64,000 nt of DNA from Anaerocolumna chitinilytica (GTDB taxonomy: Bacteria; Bacillota; Clostridia; Lachnospirales; Lachnospiraceae), in contig NZ_AP023368.1 in the NCBI RefSeq assembly GCF_014218355.1, positions 1,988,001 to 2,052,000 of the forward strand, read 5' to 3'. Position 1 is the first letter of the stretch, and each line of letters opens with the position of its first letter. Of this stretch, positions 9,101-17,860 are shown piece by piece. Under the pieces are notes generated by a model. It did no database searches, was not told the origin of the DNA, and saw nothing but the letters and a program-made list of their open reading frames with translations. The translations under genes were made by a program, and so were the position numbers.

Positions 9101-12100
9101 GCAATCCTGATTGCGGATTGGAGCATTGCCTTTGAAGTAGCCTACCAGATCAGCCAGCCGGAAAAGAATTTCTATATGCGGGTGAAAGAGGATGATAAAG
9201 AACTTCTTCTTGATACTGCCCGAAGAACCTGGCAGTTTTTCAAAGAGCTTTCTACAAAAGAAACGAATTGGCTTTGCCCGGATAATTTTCAGATTGGAAT
9301 GGCTCCAAAAGTCAGTGACAAAACCTCCCCAACTAATATCGGGCTACAGTTTCTGGCTATTTTATCTGCCAGAGATTTGGGGTTTGAAACCTTAAGTTCT
9401 ACCGTTGAAACAACAGAAAAACTGATGGAAACCGTGTATAAAATGCAAAAATGGAAGGGGCATCTCTTCAATTGGTATCATCTTGAAACTCTGGAGGTAT
9501 TAAATCCAGCTTATATATCAACGGTAGACAGCGGTAACTTCTTTGGACACCTGGTCGCCTTAAAAAATGGCCTCCTTGAACAGATTGAAAAGCCGATTTA
9601 TACTGACAGTCTGCTATCTGAGCTTAGGGTACTGCTAAGAGAGAGCAATGAGGAAATTAAACAACGTACAGGAATTCCTACAAGAAATGAGCTTAAAATT
9701 AATTATACCAAGATCAGTGAGGTTGTAAAAGATATTGCGGATATCTGGGAAGATTTACATGATAGAGACCTTAATCCGCCTAAAGATTATCATATCAGCA
9801 GGCAATTAATGAATTTAATTGACAGTATTGTCGATGAAGCCTCTGCATTTAAGCTGAAAGAAGAAAGTTTTTCAGCTTGTCCCACTCTTCGAACTATTGC
9901 AGCAAGTGACAATAAATTTGCCAATAACATGATTAACCGGGTGAAAGCACTTAGTAATCGAATTGATTATCTTTTAACAAATGTTGATTTCCGTTTCTTA
10001 TTTAATGAGAAGAGAACACTCTTTCATATCGGATATCATGTGTCTTCACACATGCTGGATGATGGCTGTTATGACCTAATGGCATCGGAATCAGCACTTA
10101 CAAGCCTTTTAGCCATAGCAAAGGGAGAAGTTCCTCTAAAGCATTGGTATAAACTAGGCAGACCGTTAACCATCGTTAAGGGAATTCCGTGTTTTGTATC
10201 TTGGAGCGGAACAATGTTTGAGTATCTGATGCCAAATATTGTATTCAAAGAGTATGAGGGTTCGGTATATTCTCAGACCTCCAAAGCAGCAGTACTTCAG
10301 CATATAAAATATGCGGAGGAGACCAAGATACCCTGGGGTATCTCAGAATCTCAGTATTACCGGTTTGACTTAAATTCCAACTACCAATACCAGGCTTTCG
10401 GTGTTCCTAAAATCAGGCTTCAGCCCGTTCGAAGAAATAGTTTGGTGGTAGCACCTTATGCTACCATGCTGGCACTGGATATCGTTGATGTGGAATGTAT
10501 GAAGAATCTGGGACAGTTAAAAGAGTTAGGAGCTTTCGGCGATTATGGTTTTTATGAAGCAGTTGACTTTAATGTACCGAATTCAGTGGACATGACTCCT
10601 TACTGCATTGTCAAATCCTATATGGCACATCATCAGGGGATGATTCTGGCCGCCATAAATAATTATTTAAACGAGAGTATCCTTCGGGAAAGATTCCATG
10701 CAGAAATGATGATAAAAGCAACAGAAGTATTGCTGGAGGAGAAACGCCAATCCAACTTAATTTCCATTGCTAAGCGTGGATATACCATAAAAATCGGCAA
10801 GCCTCTCTTTAAAGAAGTTATTTACAGCAATCGTTTTGTAAGCAGTGTGGCGGTGAATCCACCTGTTGCAAATTATTTGTCCAACGGAAAGTATTCTTTA
10901 ATGTTAACTTCTGATGGGGATGGTTTCAGTAAATATGAGGATAGAATGCTTTACCGTTTCCGTTCGGATATTTATGCTAACACAGGTAATTACATCTATG
11001 TAAAGGATGTGAACAAAGGAAAGATCTGGAGTACAACTTATAACCCTACCAGAACCGAGCCGGATGATTACCAGGTGGTATTTTGGCCTCATAAGGCGGA
11101 ATTCAAGCGCAGAGATGGAGATATCTCAACCCATATGACGGTCAGTCTGGATGCGGATCATGATTTTGAGGTGCGTAAGGTGGTATTTACCAATCATGGA
11201 AATGAGGAAAGACTGCTGGAGGTAACAAGTTATCTGGAGGTAGTGGATGATACCTTTCCGGCAGAGTTAAGCCATCCTGCATTTAATAAGCTCTTTCTGG
11301 AAAGTGAATATTTGGAAGAACATGAAATCTTCCTTACAAAGAGGAGGCGTAAGAAAGAGGAGGATAATCCTTATCTTATGCATCTGGTAAGAACCGGATC
11401 AAAACTATGCAAAAAAATAGAACATGAAAATGACAGAAAACGTTTCATCGGAAGAAATAACACCCTGGAAGACCCGGATTCCGTTGTTAACAGTGTTACC
11501 TTCTTTAATAATTCAGGTTTTTGCAATGATCCGATTATGAGTTTAAGAGGGCAGTTTTGTATCGGACCAGGCGAAACAGCCTGCATATCCTTTATTACCG
11601 GAGTCTGCAGCGGTAAAGAGGAGGCAATTAAAATTGCAGGAGAATTCAATGTTAGTTACCGGATTGATGATATTCTGGAGAAATTCAGACTTCAAAAAGA
11701 TCTGGAACTAAAGTATCTGGAAATTACAAATCTTCAACTGAATGCGTTTCAGGATCTAATCAGTCCTATCTTCTATTCTGCCGGTATTTACCGTGGTCCG
11801 GAAGAAAGTATAAGGAGGAATTTTAAGAATCAGAGCTTTTTATGGAAGTTCGGGATATCTGGAGATAATCCAATTCTTCTTTTGAAAATTTCCTCTATGG
11901 AAGATGGGGGAATTGTGAAGGATGTATTAAAGGCTTATGAATATCTGAGAATTAATCATGTAATGGTAGATTTGGTGATTCTTATTGATTCCAAACATGG
12001 TTATTTTCAAGAGGTTGATATCTTGATAAACGATATTACCAGTTCTCTTAGGATTTATGATTCCGCAAGTGAGAAGCCAAGCTTCTTTATGCTGCATACC

Positions 12101-12223
12101 TATGAGATGATACCGGCGGAAATCGACTTGTTATATACAGTAGCAAGAGTTGTTTTTTCGGAAAAGACGGGTATCTATTTTACGAATCTAAAAGAAAATA
12201 TGTATGAGAAGCAGGAAAAATAA
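6104..12223 (+). CDS. cyclic beta-1,2-glucan synthase, N-terminal part (GT84 + cyclisation region + GH94-type beta-sandwich)
   Basis: A very large membrane protein of about 2039 residues. TTG at 6104 is preferred because AAGGAGG lies 8 bases before it. Order: an N-terminal membrane segment (about 15-35); a helical region; a membrane pair (about 435-500); a GT84 glycosyltransferase with LDADTN (Asp659, Asp661) and RWLRGDWQ near 807; more membrane segments to about 1005; a glycoamylase-like/cyclisation domain (about 1060-1510, with SWSGTMFEYLMP and MAHHQGM); then a GH94-type beta-sandwich to the end. This is the order in NdvB/Cgs proteins, which make cyclic beta-1,2-glucan from UDP-glucose; the central domain of a Thermoanaerobacter homologue founded GH189. 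The usual C-terminal phosphorylase is missing here and is encoded by the next gene, so this looks like a split Cgs. Confidence 0.85.
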   Translation: MLILLDGISFYINSPYLKVILLLLVTLICLVLLMLYNRFSHFGKKVHFPPYSLGEGEKPGPSEWEKQMLNLAENHSLVRLTGYSFVLNDYNQVAYKKLNKIRDRISALSTDIISLIPAARWLFDNFQMMYREIKKVRTSGTSYAVLPVLKGKEYRNFPRIYIVAKKMVALSGGHLSEENIAVMLRAYQQKISLTDKEIWVLPEVLGFCILEEIIGIADEILTMIDVKAKAEKFLQQKLGENKQNTADISELLCNLEDDLRLNYSFHAHVVYMLKNMSYDEVSIQKYLDYHFAPLERQVKTSEIFLQEGKMEAFLETNIRTLIVGLRDINEVDEEKFFEEYSCLENILSQDPDGIYSKMDLEARGMYRGIIVKLSLRYRLMEEKIARDCLELAINGREDLHCSHHVGAYLVGKGYPILKAKALGKPIPESLKKKRNIKGSIYFLSLGLFIVFLSACILYASRTLGNLKVTGLNVLTLLAVMPLLIGIAIEIVNYIFTRRITVKKIPSLDYMKEIPEEARTFVVMPVIISSKEQGLTYLERLQKHYLANRQPNLYFALLFDFEDSAEQFLPKDQMIETALAARLQELNETYPSEHQRFSMFFRYRKWNEAENCYMGWERKRGKLEEFNYLLTGAKQEETSFSSMYCEKEMLTTFRYVITLDADTNLLRDNAAKLVGLINHPLNKPVLDEAGQKVKEGYVIIQPAVRNHIVGRNGSRFTKIFGGESGLDNYGTVISDIYQDIFGEGIYTGKGIYDIEAFHKLLYKKVPENRILSHDLFESCYARTAFSSAAKTMDTFPNSVLSFTKREHRWLRGDWQIMPWLFIRKTPDGRGLSPLSKWKIFDNLRRSLVPLSKVLFILLNMAWMPRAYYLWIPFVFFSDIFNFIVLIIAVISQKFIRPNLALIYKGFLKELATMLERTFLEFTITPYRAFIAVDAIVRTLYRLFVSKKNLLRWNTAEAVDASIVNTRKGYLITMWANFIPVFFLVVTLFLGYPSLAGIILAAILIADWSIAFEVAYQISQPEKNFYMRVKEDDKELLLDTARRTWQFFKELSTKETNWLCPDNFQIGMAPKVSDKTSPTNIGLQFLAILSARDLGFETLSSTVETTEKLMETVYKMQKWKGHLFNWYHLETLEVLNPAYISTVDSGNFFGHLVALKNGLLEQIEKPIYTDSLLSELRVLLRESNEEIKQRTGIPTRNELKINYTKISEVVKDIADIWEDLHDRDLNPPKDYHISRQLMNLIDSIVDEASAFKLKEESFSACPTLRTIAASDNKFANNMINRVKALSNRIDYLLTNVDFRFLFNEKRTLFHIGYHVSSHMLDDGCYDLMASESALTSLLAIAKGEVPLKHWYKLGRPLTIVKGIPCFVSWSGTMFEYLMPNIVFKEYEGSVYSQTSKAAVLQHIKYAEETKIPWGISESQYYRFDLNSNYQYQAFGVPKIRLQPVRRNSLVVAPYATMLALDIVDVECMKNLGQLKELGAFGDYGFYEAVDFNVPNSVDMTPYCIVKSYMAHHQGMILAAINNYLNESILRERFHAEMMIKATEVLLEEKRQSNLISIAKRGYTIKIGKPLFKEVIYSNRFVSSVAVNPPVANYLSNGKYSLMLTSDGDGFSKYEDRMLYRFRSDIYANTGNYIYVKDVNKGKIWSTTYNPTRTEPDDYQVVFWPHKAEFKRRDGDISTHMTVSLDADHDFEVRKVVFTNHGNEERLLEVTSYLEVVDDTFPAELSHPAFNKLFLESEYLEEHEIFLTKRRRKKEEDNPYLMHLVRTGSKLCKKIEHENDRKRFIGRNNTLEDPDSVVNSVTFFNNSGFCNDPIMSLRGQFCIGPGETACISFITGVCSGKEEAIKIAGEFNVSYRIDDILEKFRLQKDLELKYLEITNLQLNAFQDLISPIFYSAGIYRGPEESIRRNFKNQSFLWKFGISGDNPILLLKISSMEDGGIVKDVLKAYEYLRINHVMVDLVILIDSKHGYFQEVDILINDITSSLRIYDSASEKPSFFMLHTYEMIPAEIDLLYTVARVVFSEKTGIYFTNLKENMYEKQEK

Positions 12224-12413
12224 AAAGCTATTTTTCCCGCCCAAGTATGTGCCTGCGAAATCCTCGGCACAAACTTGAGAAAATGAAAATAAAAAGCTAT
12301 TTTTCCTGCCCAAGTATGTGCCTGCAAAATCCCGGCACAAACTTGAGAAAATGAAAATAAAAAGCTATTTTTCCTGCCCAAGTATGTGCCTGCAAAATCC
12401 CGGCACATGCTTG
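12214..12413 (+). repeat. three tandem 68-69 bp units, each with a conserved-loop hairpin
   Basis: Units begin at 12221, 12290 and 12358 (the last truncated at about 12413). Each has TAAAAAGCTATTTTTCC followed by a 12-bp stem: CAAGTATGTGCC at 12242, 12311 and 12379, closed by GGCACAAACTTG, GGCACAAACTTG and GGCACATGCTTG. The loops are TGCGAAATCCTC or TGCAAAATCCC. In the first unit GGAAAAATA (12214) also pairs with TATTTTTCC (12229), so the stop codon of the glucan synthase gene is inside a stem. A related copy follows the oppF-type gene at 57151. Confidence 0.85.
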
Positions 12414-12440
12414 CAGTGGAATGAGAAGGAGGAAGAGGTT

Positions 12441-14873
12441 TTGGACACAGCATATGCACCAACGATACAGGAGAAAGAAATAGAAAATTACGAATTTTTT
12501 AATGGCTTCGGGGCATTTGCCTGTGAGGGTAAAGAGTATGAAATACTGTTGGAGGGGAATAACAGACCGCCGGCTCCCTGGATTAATGTTGTTTCAAATA
12601 AGAATTTTGGGTTTCAAATATCGGAATCAGGTGCCGGTTTCACCTGGAGTGTTAATAGCAGGGAGAATAAGCTTACACCCTGGTCCAACGACCCGGTAAG
12701 TGACAAAGCCTCTGAAGCCATCTATATTCTGGATGAAATTACCGGCGAGGTAGTGACACCTATGTCCCTTGGAAGGTCTGATAGAGGGACATATCGGACA
12801 AGACATGGTTTTGGATATAGCAGATTCCTTCATGAGGAAGAATTCTTAGACCAGGAACTTACGGTTTTTACCCCTTTGGATGAGTCCTTGAAATTATGGA
12901 ATCTTCACTTGACAAATCATTCGGATAAAGTAAAATATCTAAGCCTGACCTATTATGTGGAATGGGTTCTGGGCACACAAAGAGAAAATACCAATCCTTA
13001 TATTTTGACCTCTTATGACAATGAACATGAGTTTTTATATGCAAAGAATATCTATACGTTAAATTTTGCGAATACTTATTCCTATCTGTTTTCCAGTGAG
13101 ATGATCGTCGGATATACCGGCGATCGGCAGGAATTTTTAGGAGCAAAGGGAAATATCAGAGAACCGAGAGGAGCAGAAGTGAAACTCTCCTGCAAAACGG
13201 GAATATGTTCTGATACCTGTGGAGCAATTCAGGTATCCATTGTAATTCCGCCTCAGGAAAGTAAGACGGTTTTATTTGGCTTGGGCCAGAGCAGTGATAT
13301 GAACGAGATAAATAAACTCAGGCATAAATATAAAGATATCACAGCTGCTGGAAATGAGCTTGACAGGGTAAAAGGCTACTGGGACAGATTATTAGGTACG
13401 GTACAGGTAAAAACGAAAGACCGGGCACTTGATATTATGGTTAACGGATGGCTGCTGTATCAGACGGTTTCCTGCCGCATCAATGCAAGAGCCGGTTTTT
13501 ATCAGTGCGGAGGAGCCTATGGATATCGTGATCAGCTTCAGGATACCCTTTCACTTCTTTTCACCGATTCAAGTATTTTACGGGGACAGATTCTGATTGC
13601 CTGCAGCAGGCAGTTTGAAGAAGGGGATGTACAGCATTGGTGGCATCCACCTATGGGAATTGGTGTAAGAACGAGGATATCCGATGATTTATTATGGCTG
13701 CCCTACTGTACTGCGGCTTATATAAAAAGCACCGGAGATAATACAATTTTAAAAGAAGAGGTGCATTACATTAAGGGACCGGTGTTAAATGAGGACCAGC
13801 ATGATGTAATGTTTACTCCTGAGGTATCAGAGCTTAAAGGAAGTGTTTATGAACATTGTAAAAAGACCATAGAACGGACCCACTTCGGTGAACATGGACT
13901 TCCTCTTATGGGGGGAGGGGACTGGAATGATGGTATGAATGAAGTTGGTATTAATGGAAAAGGGGAGAGCGTATGGCTGGCGTGGTTCTTATATACTGTA
14001 TTGGGAGACTTTATACCTTTGTGCAATATAGAAGGTGATACAGCCTATGGGCAGGAATTGGAACAGAAACGGGAAACCTTACTTCAAAACATTGAAGAAC
14101 ATGCCTGGGATGGGGAGTGGTATCTTAGAGCCTTTTACGATGACGGTTCAAAACTTGGCTCCAAGGAAAATGATGAATGCAGAATAGATTCCATCAGCCA
14201 GTCCTGGAGTGTGATATCAAAGGGGGCGAAGACAGAGAGGGCTAAGACCGCAATGCAGTCGGCATGGAGGTATCTGGTTATGGAAGAGGAAGCACTTTCC
14301 TTACTGTTAGCACCGCCTTTTAATAAGACCAACAAAAATCCGGGTTACATCAAAAATTATATACCGGGAATCCGTGAAAATGGCGGACAGTATACTCATG
14401 CGGCAGTTTGGTTGGCAATTGCGACCTCAATGCTGCAAGACTGTAACATGGCAAGGACTTTATTTACCATACTTAATCCTATTTGTATAACAGATACCAG
14501 AAAAGAAGCTCTCAGGTATGAGAAAGAACCTTATGTAATGACAGCGGATATCTCTCTTAGCCCGCCCTACACCGGCAGAGGAGGCTGGAGCTGGTATACC
14601 GGCTCTGCCGGCTGGATGTATCAGGGACTGTTAAACTGGTTTTTAGGTATACGAAAAGAAGGGAATGAGTTGATCATTGATCCGGCAACACCTTCGAATT
14701 TCGGAGATTATTCCATTGAATACAAGTATGGAAATTCTCTTTACGAAATCAAGGTCGAGAGTCGAAGTAAAGGAACAATGACTATAGAGACTATAAAGGT
14801 TGATGATAAGGTGATCCAGGGAAATAGAGTTTCCTTAGTAGATGATGGGGAAAAGCATCTGGTTATCGTATAA
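12441..14873 (+). CDS. GH94 phosphorylase, C-terminal part of the split cyclic beta-1,2-glucan synthase
   Basis: About 810 residues from TTG at 12441, which has AGAAGGAGG 8 bases upstream; the open frame continues back into the hairpin repeats, which are unlikely to be translated. The N-terminal beta-sandwich starts FFNGFGAF and contains PAPWINVVSN and GFTWSVNSREN. The (alpha/alpha)6 barrel has YGYRDQLQDTL, QHWWHPP and GGGDWNDGM, the GH94 catalytic segment (Asp494/Asp497). The sequence matches the C-terminal region of NdvB/Cgs, where it trims beta-1,2-glucan with phosphate. It could also act alone as a 1,2-beta-oligoglucan phosphorylase. It has no membrane segment, follows the GT84 gene at 217 bases, and ends before a terminator. 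Confidence 0.85.
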   Translation: MDTAYAPTIQEKEIENYEFFNGFGAFACEGKEYEILLEGNNRPPAPWINVVSNKNFGFQISESGAGFTWSVNSRENKLTPWSNDPVSDKASEAIYILDEITGEVVTPMSLGRSDRGTYRTRHGFGYSRFLHEEEFLDQELTVFTPLDESLKLWNLHLTNHSDKVKYLSLTYYVEWVLGTQRENTNPYILTSYDNEHEFLYAKNIYTLNFANTYSYLFSSEMIVGYTGDRQEFLGAKGNIREPRGAEVKLSCKTGICSDTCGAIQVSIVIPPQESKTVLFGLGQSSDMNEINKLRHKYKDITAAGNELDRVKGYWDRLLGTVQVKTKDRALDIMVNGWLLYQTVSCRINARAGFYQCGGAYGYRDQLQDTLSLLFTDSSILRGQILIACSRQFEEGDVQHWWHPPMGIGVRTRISDDLLWLPYCTAAYIKSTGDNTILKEEVHYIKGPVLNEDQHDVMFTPEVSELKGSVYEHCKKTIERTHFGEHGLPLMGGGDWNDGMNEVGINGKGESVWLAWFLYTVLGDFIPLCNIEGDTAYGQELEQKRETLLQNIEEHAWDGEWYLRAFYDDGSKLGSKENDECRIDSISQSWSVISKGAKTERAKTAMQSAWRYLVMEEEALSLLLAPPFNKTNKNPGYIKNYIPGIRENGGQYTHAAVWLAIATSMLQDCNMARTLFTILNPICITDTRKEALRYEKEPYVMTADISLSPPYTGRGGWSWYTGSAGWMYQGLLNWFLGIRKEGNELIIDPATPSNFGDYSIEYKYGNSLYEIKVESRSKGTMTIETIKVDDKVIQGNRVSLVDDGEKHLVIV

Positions 14874-14902
14874 AGCACAGGAGTACTTGTAATGGTAATC
14901 TA

Positions 14903-14936
14903 GGAGAGAGTTTGTTTAGAACTCTCTCCTTTATAT
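14903..14936 (+). terminator. rho-independent terminator after the glucan synthase pair
   Basis: GGAGAGAGTT (14903-14912) and AACTCTCTCC (14920-14929) form a perfect 10-bp stem followed by TTTATATT. Confidence 0.85.
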
Positions 14937-14973
14937 TGCAGTTTATTAGAATGATTAAATTAATAAATTTTAC

Positions 14974-15024
14974 TTGATAAATGATCTAATTAGACTATAA
15001 TGGATTGTGAGAATAGTCTAATTA
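14974..15024 (+). promoter_or_regulatory. promoter with palindromic operator before the esterase gene
   Basis: TTGATA (14974-14979) and TATAAT (14996-15001) are 16 bases apart. TAATTAGACTAT (14987-14998) and ATAGTCTAATTA (15013-15024) are a perfect 12-bp inverted repeat that overlaps the -10 box, so a repressor probably acts here. The regulator is not identified; the PadR gene downstream is one candidate. Confidence 0.55.
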
Positions 15025-15070
15025 AACTATTGACAAAAAAGTTTTGGTTAAATAAGGAAGGATGAATAAA

Positions 15071-15919
15071 ATGATACACTCATTTTTAATGTTAGGACAG
15101 TCTAATATGGCTGGAAGGGGATTTCTTCATGAAGTTCCTCCCATCTATAATGAAAGGATACAAATGCTGCGCAATGGCAGGTGGCAGATGATGACAGAAC
15201 CTATAAATTACGACCGCCCTGTTTCAGGAATCAGCCTTGCCGGGTCATTTGCAGACGCATGGTGCCATGGGTACGAAAAAGATAGTATTGGTTTGATTCC
15301 CTGTGCAGAGGGAGGAAGTTCACTGGATGAATGGGCTATAGATGGTCTTCTTTTCAGACATGCGGTAGAGGAAGCCAGATTTGCTATGGAGACCAGTGAG
15401 TTAACCGGTATTTTATGGCATCAAGGGGAAAGTGACAGCTATCATGGAGGTTACAAGGTTTATTATAACAAATTACTTTTAATTTTTGAGGCCCTTAGAA
15501 AAGAGCTGGGAATACCTGAGCTTCCAATCATTATCGGAGGGCTTGGGGATTTTTTAGGCAAGGCAGGCTTTGGGGAAAACTGTACCGAATATAAACTCAT
15601 TAATGAAGAACTTCAGAGATTTGCACTGGAACAGAATAATTGTTACTTTGTCACAGCAGCAGGGTTAGCCTCAAATCCGGATGGCATCCACATAAACGCT
15701 GCATCGCAAAGAAAATTCGGGTTACGGTATTTTGAAGCATTCTCAAGGCGGCAGCACATATTTGAGCCTTTAGAAGATGAAAACGAGATCTTAAATAGCT
15801 ATAATACAAGAGAGTATACGAAATCAGAAAAGCTATATATAAAAAGTATGGAGTTAGCCCTGGGAAAGCTGTCATATGAGGAGTTTGAATATCACCTCGC
15901 AGAAATAAGCAAAATATAA
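15071..15919 (+). CDS. SGNH-type carbohydrate esterase (sialate O-acetylesterase/CE6-like)
   Basis: About 282 residues. ATG 15071 is preferred over ATG 15062 because AAGGAAGG at 15054-15061 abuts the earlier codon. The N-terminal LGQSNMAGRG contains the nucleophile Ser of the SASA/DUF303 esterases, LWHQGESDS matches their central block, and NPDGIHINAASQRKFG supplies the C-terminal Asp-x-x-His pair. These enzymes remove O-acetyl groups from sialic acid, xylan or other glycans. No signal peptide is seen, so it should be cytoplasmic. It has its own promoter with a dyad and is separated from the glucan synthase genes by a terminator. The last 60 residues (KSEKLYIKSMELALG) look like a small helical extension. 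Confidence 0.8.
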   Translation: MIHSFLMLGQSNMAGRGFLHEVPPIYNERIQMLRNGRWQMMTEPINYDRPVSGISLAGSFADAWCHGYEKDSIGLIPCAEGGSSLDEWAIDGLLFRHAVEEARFAMETSELTGILWHQGESDSYHGGYKVYYNKLLLIFEALRKELGIPELPIIIGGLGDFLGKAGFGENCTEYKLINEELQRFALEQNNCYFVTAAGLASNPDGIHINAASQRKFGLRYFEAFSRRQHIFEPLEDENEILNSYNTREYTKSEKLYIKSMELALGKLSYEEFEYHLAEISKI

Positions 15920-15995
15920 GACTTCAAAAAACAAGATTATAAAATATTAAATGGTTTGTACTATTCATATAAACATTATGGTGGGAGTGAAACAT

Positions 15996-16523
15996 ATGAT
16001 ACCGTTACTGATTTTAGGGTTATTAAAGCAAAATCCTGGTTCTTATGGTTATGAATTGTTAGCTTTAATGGAAAAAGGGCATTATAAGTATATCGTAAAT
16101 TTTACGAAAGGGTCTTTTTACTACAATCTTCAGCAATTAGAAGAAAAACAGTATATTCAGAAGATTGAAGATAATCAGGGAGACAAAAACAGAGAAACTC
16201 ATAATTATATTATTACCGAACTTGGTAATGAAGAATTCGATAAACTGATGAACAAATACGGCTCCAAGACAGACTATATAAATTTCTCATTTTATGCAGC
16301 AATGTTATTTTACAATCTATATGAAAAAGAGGAATTCATAAAGCTGATTGAAATACAAATGGAGCAAACCCAGAATAAGATTGATTTGATTGAACAGTCA
16401 CTAAAGAACAATAAAGAAACTCCATACTATTTTAGAAAGATGCTTGAAAATTCACATTCTCATCATAAGGTGAATATAGAGTGGTTCAAGGAATTGTTAA
16501 GTGAGATAAAAAAGCAAGATTAA
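15996..16523 (+). CDS. PadR-family transcriptional regulator
   Basis: About 176 residues. The ATG at 15996 with GGTGGGAGTG upstream is preferred to the in-frame ATG at 15951. The winged helix is MIPLLILGLLKQNPGSYGYELLALMEKG followed by GSFYYNLQQLEEKQYIQKIED when read in two parts, characteristic of PadR proteins, which usually repress genes for phenolic stress or multidrug export. The C-terminal half (PadR_C / Vir_act_alpha-like) is a long helical dimerisation domain. No obvious target pump is adjacent; the esterase upstream or its own gene are possible targets. Confidence 0.83.
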   Translation: MIPLLILGLLKQNPGSYGYELLALMEKGHYKYIVNFTKGSFYYNLQQLEEKQYIQKIEDNQGDKNRETHNYIITELGNEEFDKLMNKYGSKTDYINFSFYAAMLFYNLYEKEEFIKLIEIQMEQTQNKIDLIEQSLKNNKETPYYFRKMLENSHSHHKVNIEWFKELLSEIKKQD

Positions 16524-16650
16524 AGAAAGAAAATCTCGTTGAATAATCGTTGTGATGGTCTCTGGGAATTGAGCAATGAACTAAAAATAACAATGAAAAT
16601 CTTAATTCTGCTATATTCATCAGAAAATGCATTAAAAAATAATTTTTATG

Positions 16651-16679
16651 TTGGATTTTTTTCTGTTTTGATATAAAAT
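16651..16679 (+). promoter_or_regulatory. probable promoter of the phosphate permease gene
   Basis: TTGGAT (16651-16656) and TAAAAT (16674-16679) are 17 bases apart, about 60 bases before the start codon. The rest of this spacer shows no other clear structure. Confidence 0.4.
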
Positions 16680-16740
16680 AGGTCTTGCGGCTAAAAAAGG
16701 TCTAATATGAAATAAAAATGATGTTACTATAGGAGAAGAA

Positions 16741-17727
16741 ATGATTTTACTAATTTTAATTATTTTATTAGCATTAAGTTATGATTTTATCAATGGATTT
16801 CATGATACCGCCAATGCAATTGCAACAGCAGTATCCACTAAAGCTTTAACCTTAAAAAGAGCTATCATAATGGCTGCACTTATGAATTTTTTAGGTGCGA
16901 TTGTCTCTACCGGTGTTGCTGAAACAATAGCGAAGGATATTGTGGATTTAAATAGAATTCCCAATGGTTCAACAGTTATGGTTGCTGCTTTGATTTCAGC
17001 GATTTTATGGAACCTGATGACATGGTATTTTGGAATTCCCAGCAGTTCCTCCCATGCACTTATCGGTTCTCTAGCCGGAGCTGCATTCTCAGATGTAGGT
17101 CTCAACGCAATTAAATTAAAGGGATTTGTGAAAGTAGTTTCTTCGCTTATTGTTTCTCCTATACTAGCCTTGTCAGTAGGCTTTTTAATGTTTACTTTAA
17201 TAAAATTTATATTTAAAAAAGCAAATGCAACCAGAGCTAATAGAGGTTTTCGAAGAGTTCAGGTCTTAACTGCTGCGTTACAGGCATTTTCTCATGGTAC
17301 TAATGATGCTCAGAAGTCGATGGGTATTATTACTATGGCATTGGTAAGCTTTGGCTATCAGAGTCACATGACAATTCCACACTGGGTACAGTTACTTTGT
17401 GCAATGGCAATGGCCCTTGGTACTTCTATTGGTGGATGGCGTATTATTAAGACCGTAGGAACGCAGATTATGAAATTAAAACCTGTTAATGCTGTTGCAG
17501 CTGACCTTTCTTCCGTATTAATTATCCAGATAGCAACAAAATTCGGTCTGCCTGTAAGTACTACTCATGTTGTTTCTTGTTCGATTATGGGAGTGGGTGC
17601 CTCCAACCGAGTAAAAGGGGTTAACTGGACTACAGCAAAAAAAATGGTATCAGCTTGGTTTACGACGATTCCGATTACTTTTGTAATATCAGCTGCCATT
17701 TGTGCATTGCTTAAACTCTTTTTATAA
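16741..17727 (+). CDS. Pit-family inorganic phosphate permease
   Basis: A 328-residue membrane protein with the two inverted PHO4 signature repeats: YDFINGFHDTANAIATAVSTKAL at the N-terminus (positions about 15-37) and AFSHGTNDAQKSMGIITMAL in the second half. Conserved SSSHALIGSLAG and STTHVVSCSIMGVG segments are also present. Pit transporters carry phosphate (as metal-phosphate) into the cell with a proton or sodium ion. AGGAGAAGAA lies directly upstream. Pit genes often have a PhoU-like partner gene next to them; none is seen here, so regulation may be independent. Confidence 0.92.
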   Translation: MILLILIILLALSYDFINGFHDTANAIATAVSTKALTLKRAIIMAALMNFLGAIVSTGVAETIAKDIVDLNRIPNGSTVMVAALISAILWNLMTWYFGIPSSSSHALIGSLAGAAFSDVGLNAIKLKGFVKVVSSLIVSPILALSVGFLMFTLIKFIFKKANATRANRGFRRVQVLTAALQAFSHGTNDAQKSMGIITMALVSFGYQSHMTIPHWVQLLCAMAMALGTSIGGWRIIKTVGTQIMKLKPVNAVAADLSSVLIIQIATKFGLPVSTTHVVSCSIMGVGASNRVKGVNWTTAKKMVSAWFTTIPITFVISAAICALLKLFL

Positions 17728-17769
17728 AAAATATATTTGATAGAATAATCTGATTATCGTCATTTTTGG

Positions 17770-17805
17770 GACAGGAATATTGAAATAATATTCCTGTCTT
17801 ATTAT
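17770..17805. terminator. rho-independent terminator between convergent genes
   Basis: GACAGGAATATT (17770-17781) and AATATTCCTGTC (17787-17798) form a 12-bp stem followed by TTATTATTTT on the plus strand. Confidence 0.85.
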
Positions 17806-17860
17806 TTTGCCCGGAACCAAGAGTGCATTTTCTGATACACGGAGAATGACAGTAGAATAT

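Noticed and set aside
12221..12413. CRISPR-like array
   Set aside because: The units are directly adjacent with no unique spacers, only three in number and much longer than CRISPR repeats.
12224..12440. Sequencing frameshift or simple pseudogene as the cause of the split glucan synthase
   Set aside because: The break lies at a domain linker with an in-frame stop, three ordered repeats and a good ribosome binding site with TTG start; a frameshift alone would not give this. It is not fully excluded without relatives.
12175..12462. Minus-strand frame encoding a threefold repeated peptide across the glucan synthase junction
   Set aside because: It is produced by the three DNA repeats, overlaps real genes on the other strand and has no start signal.
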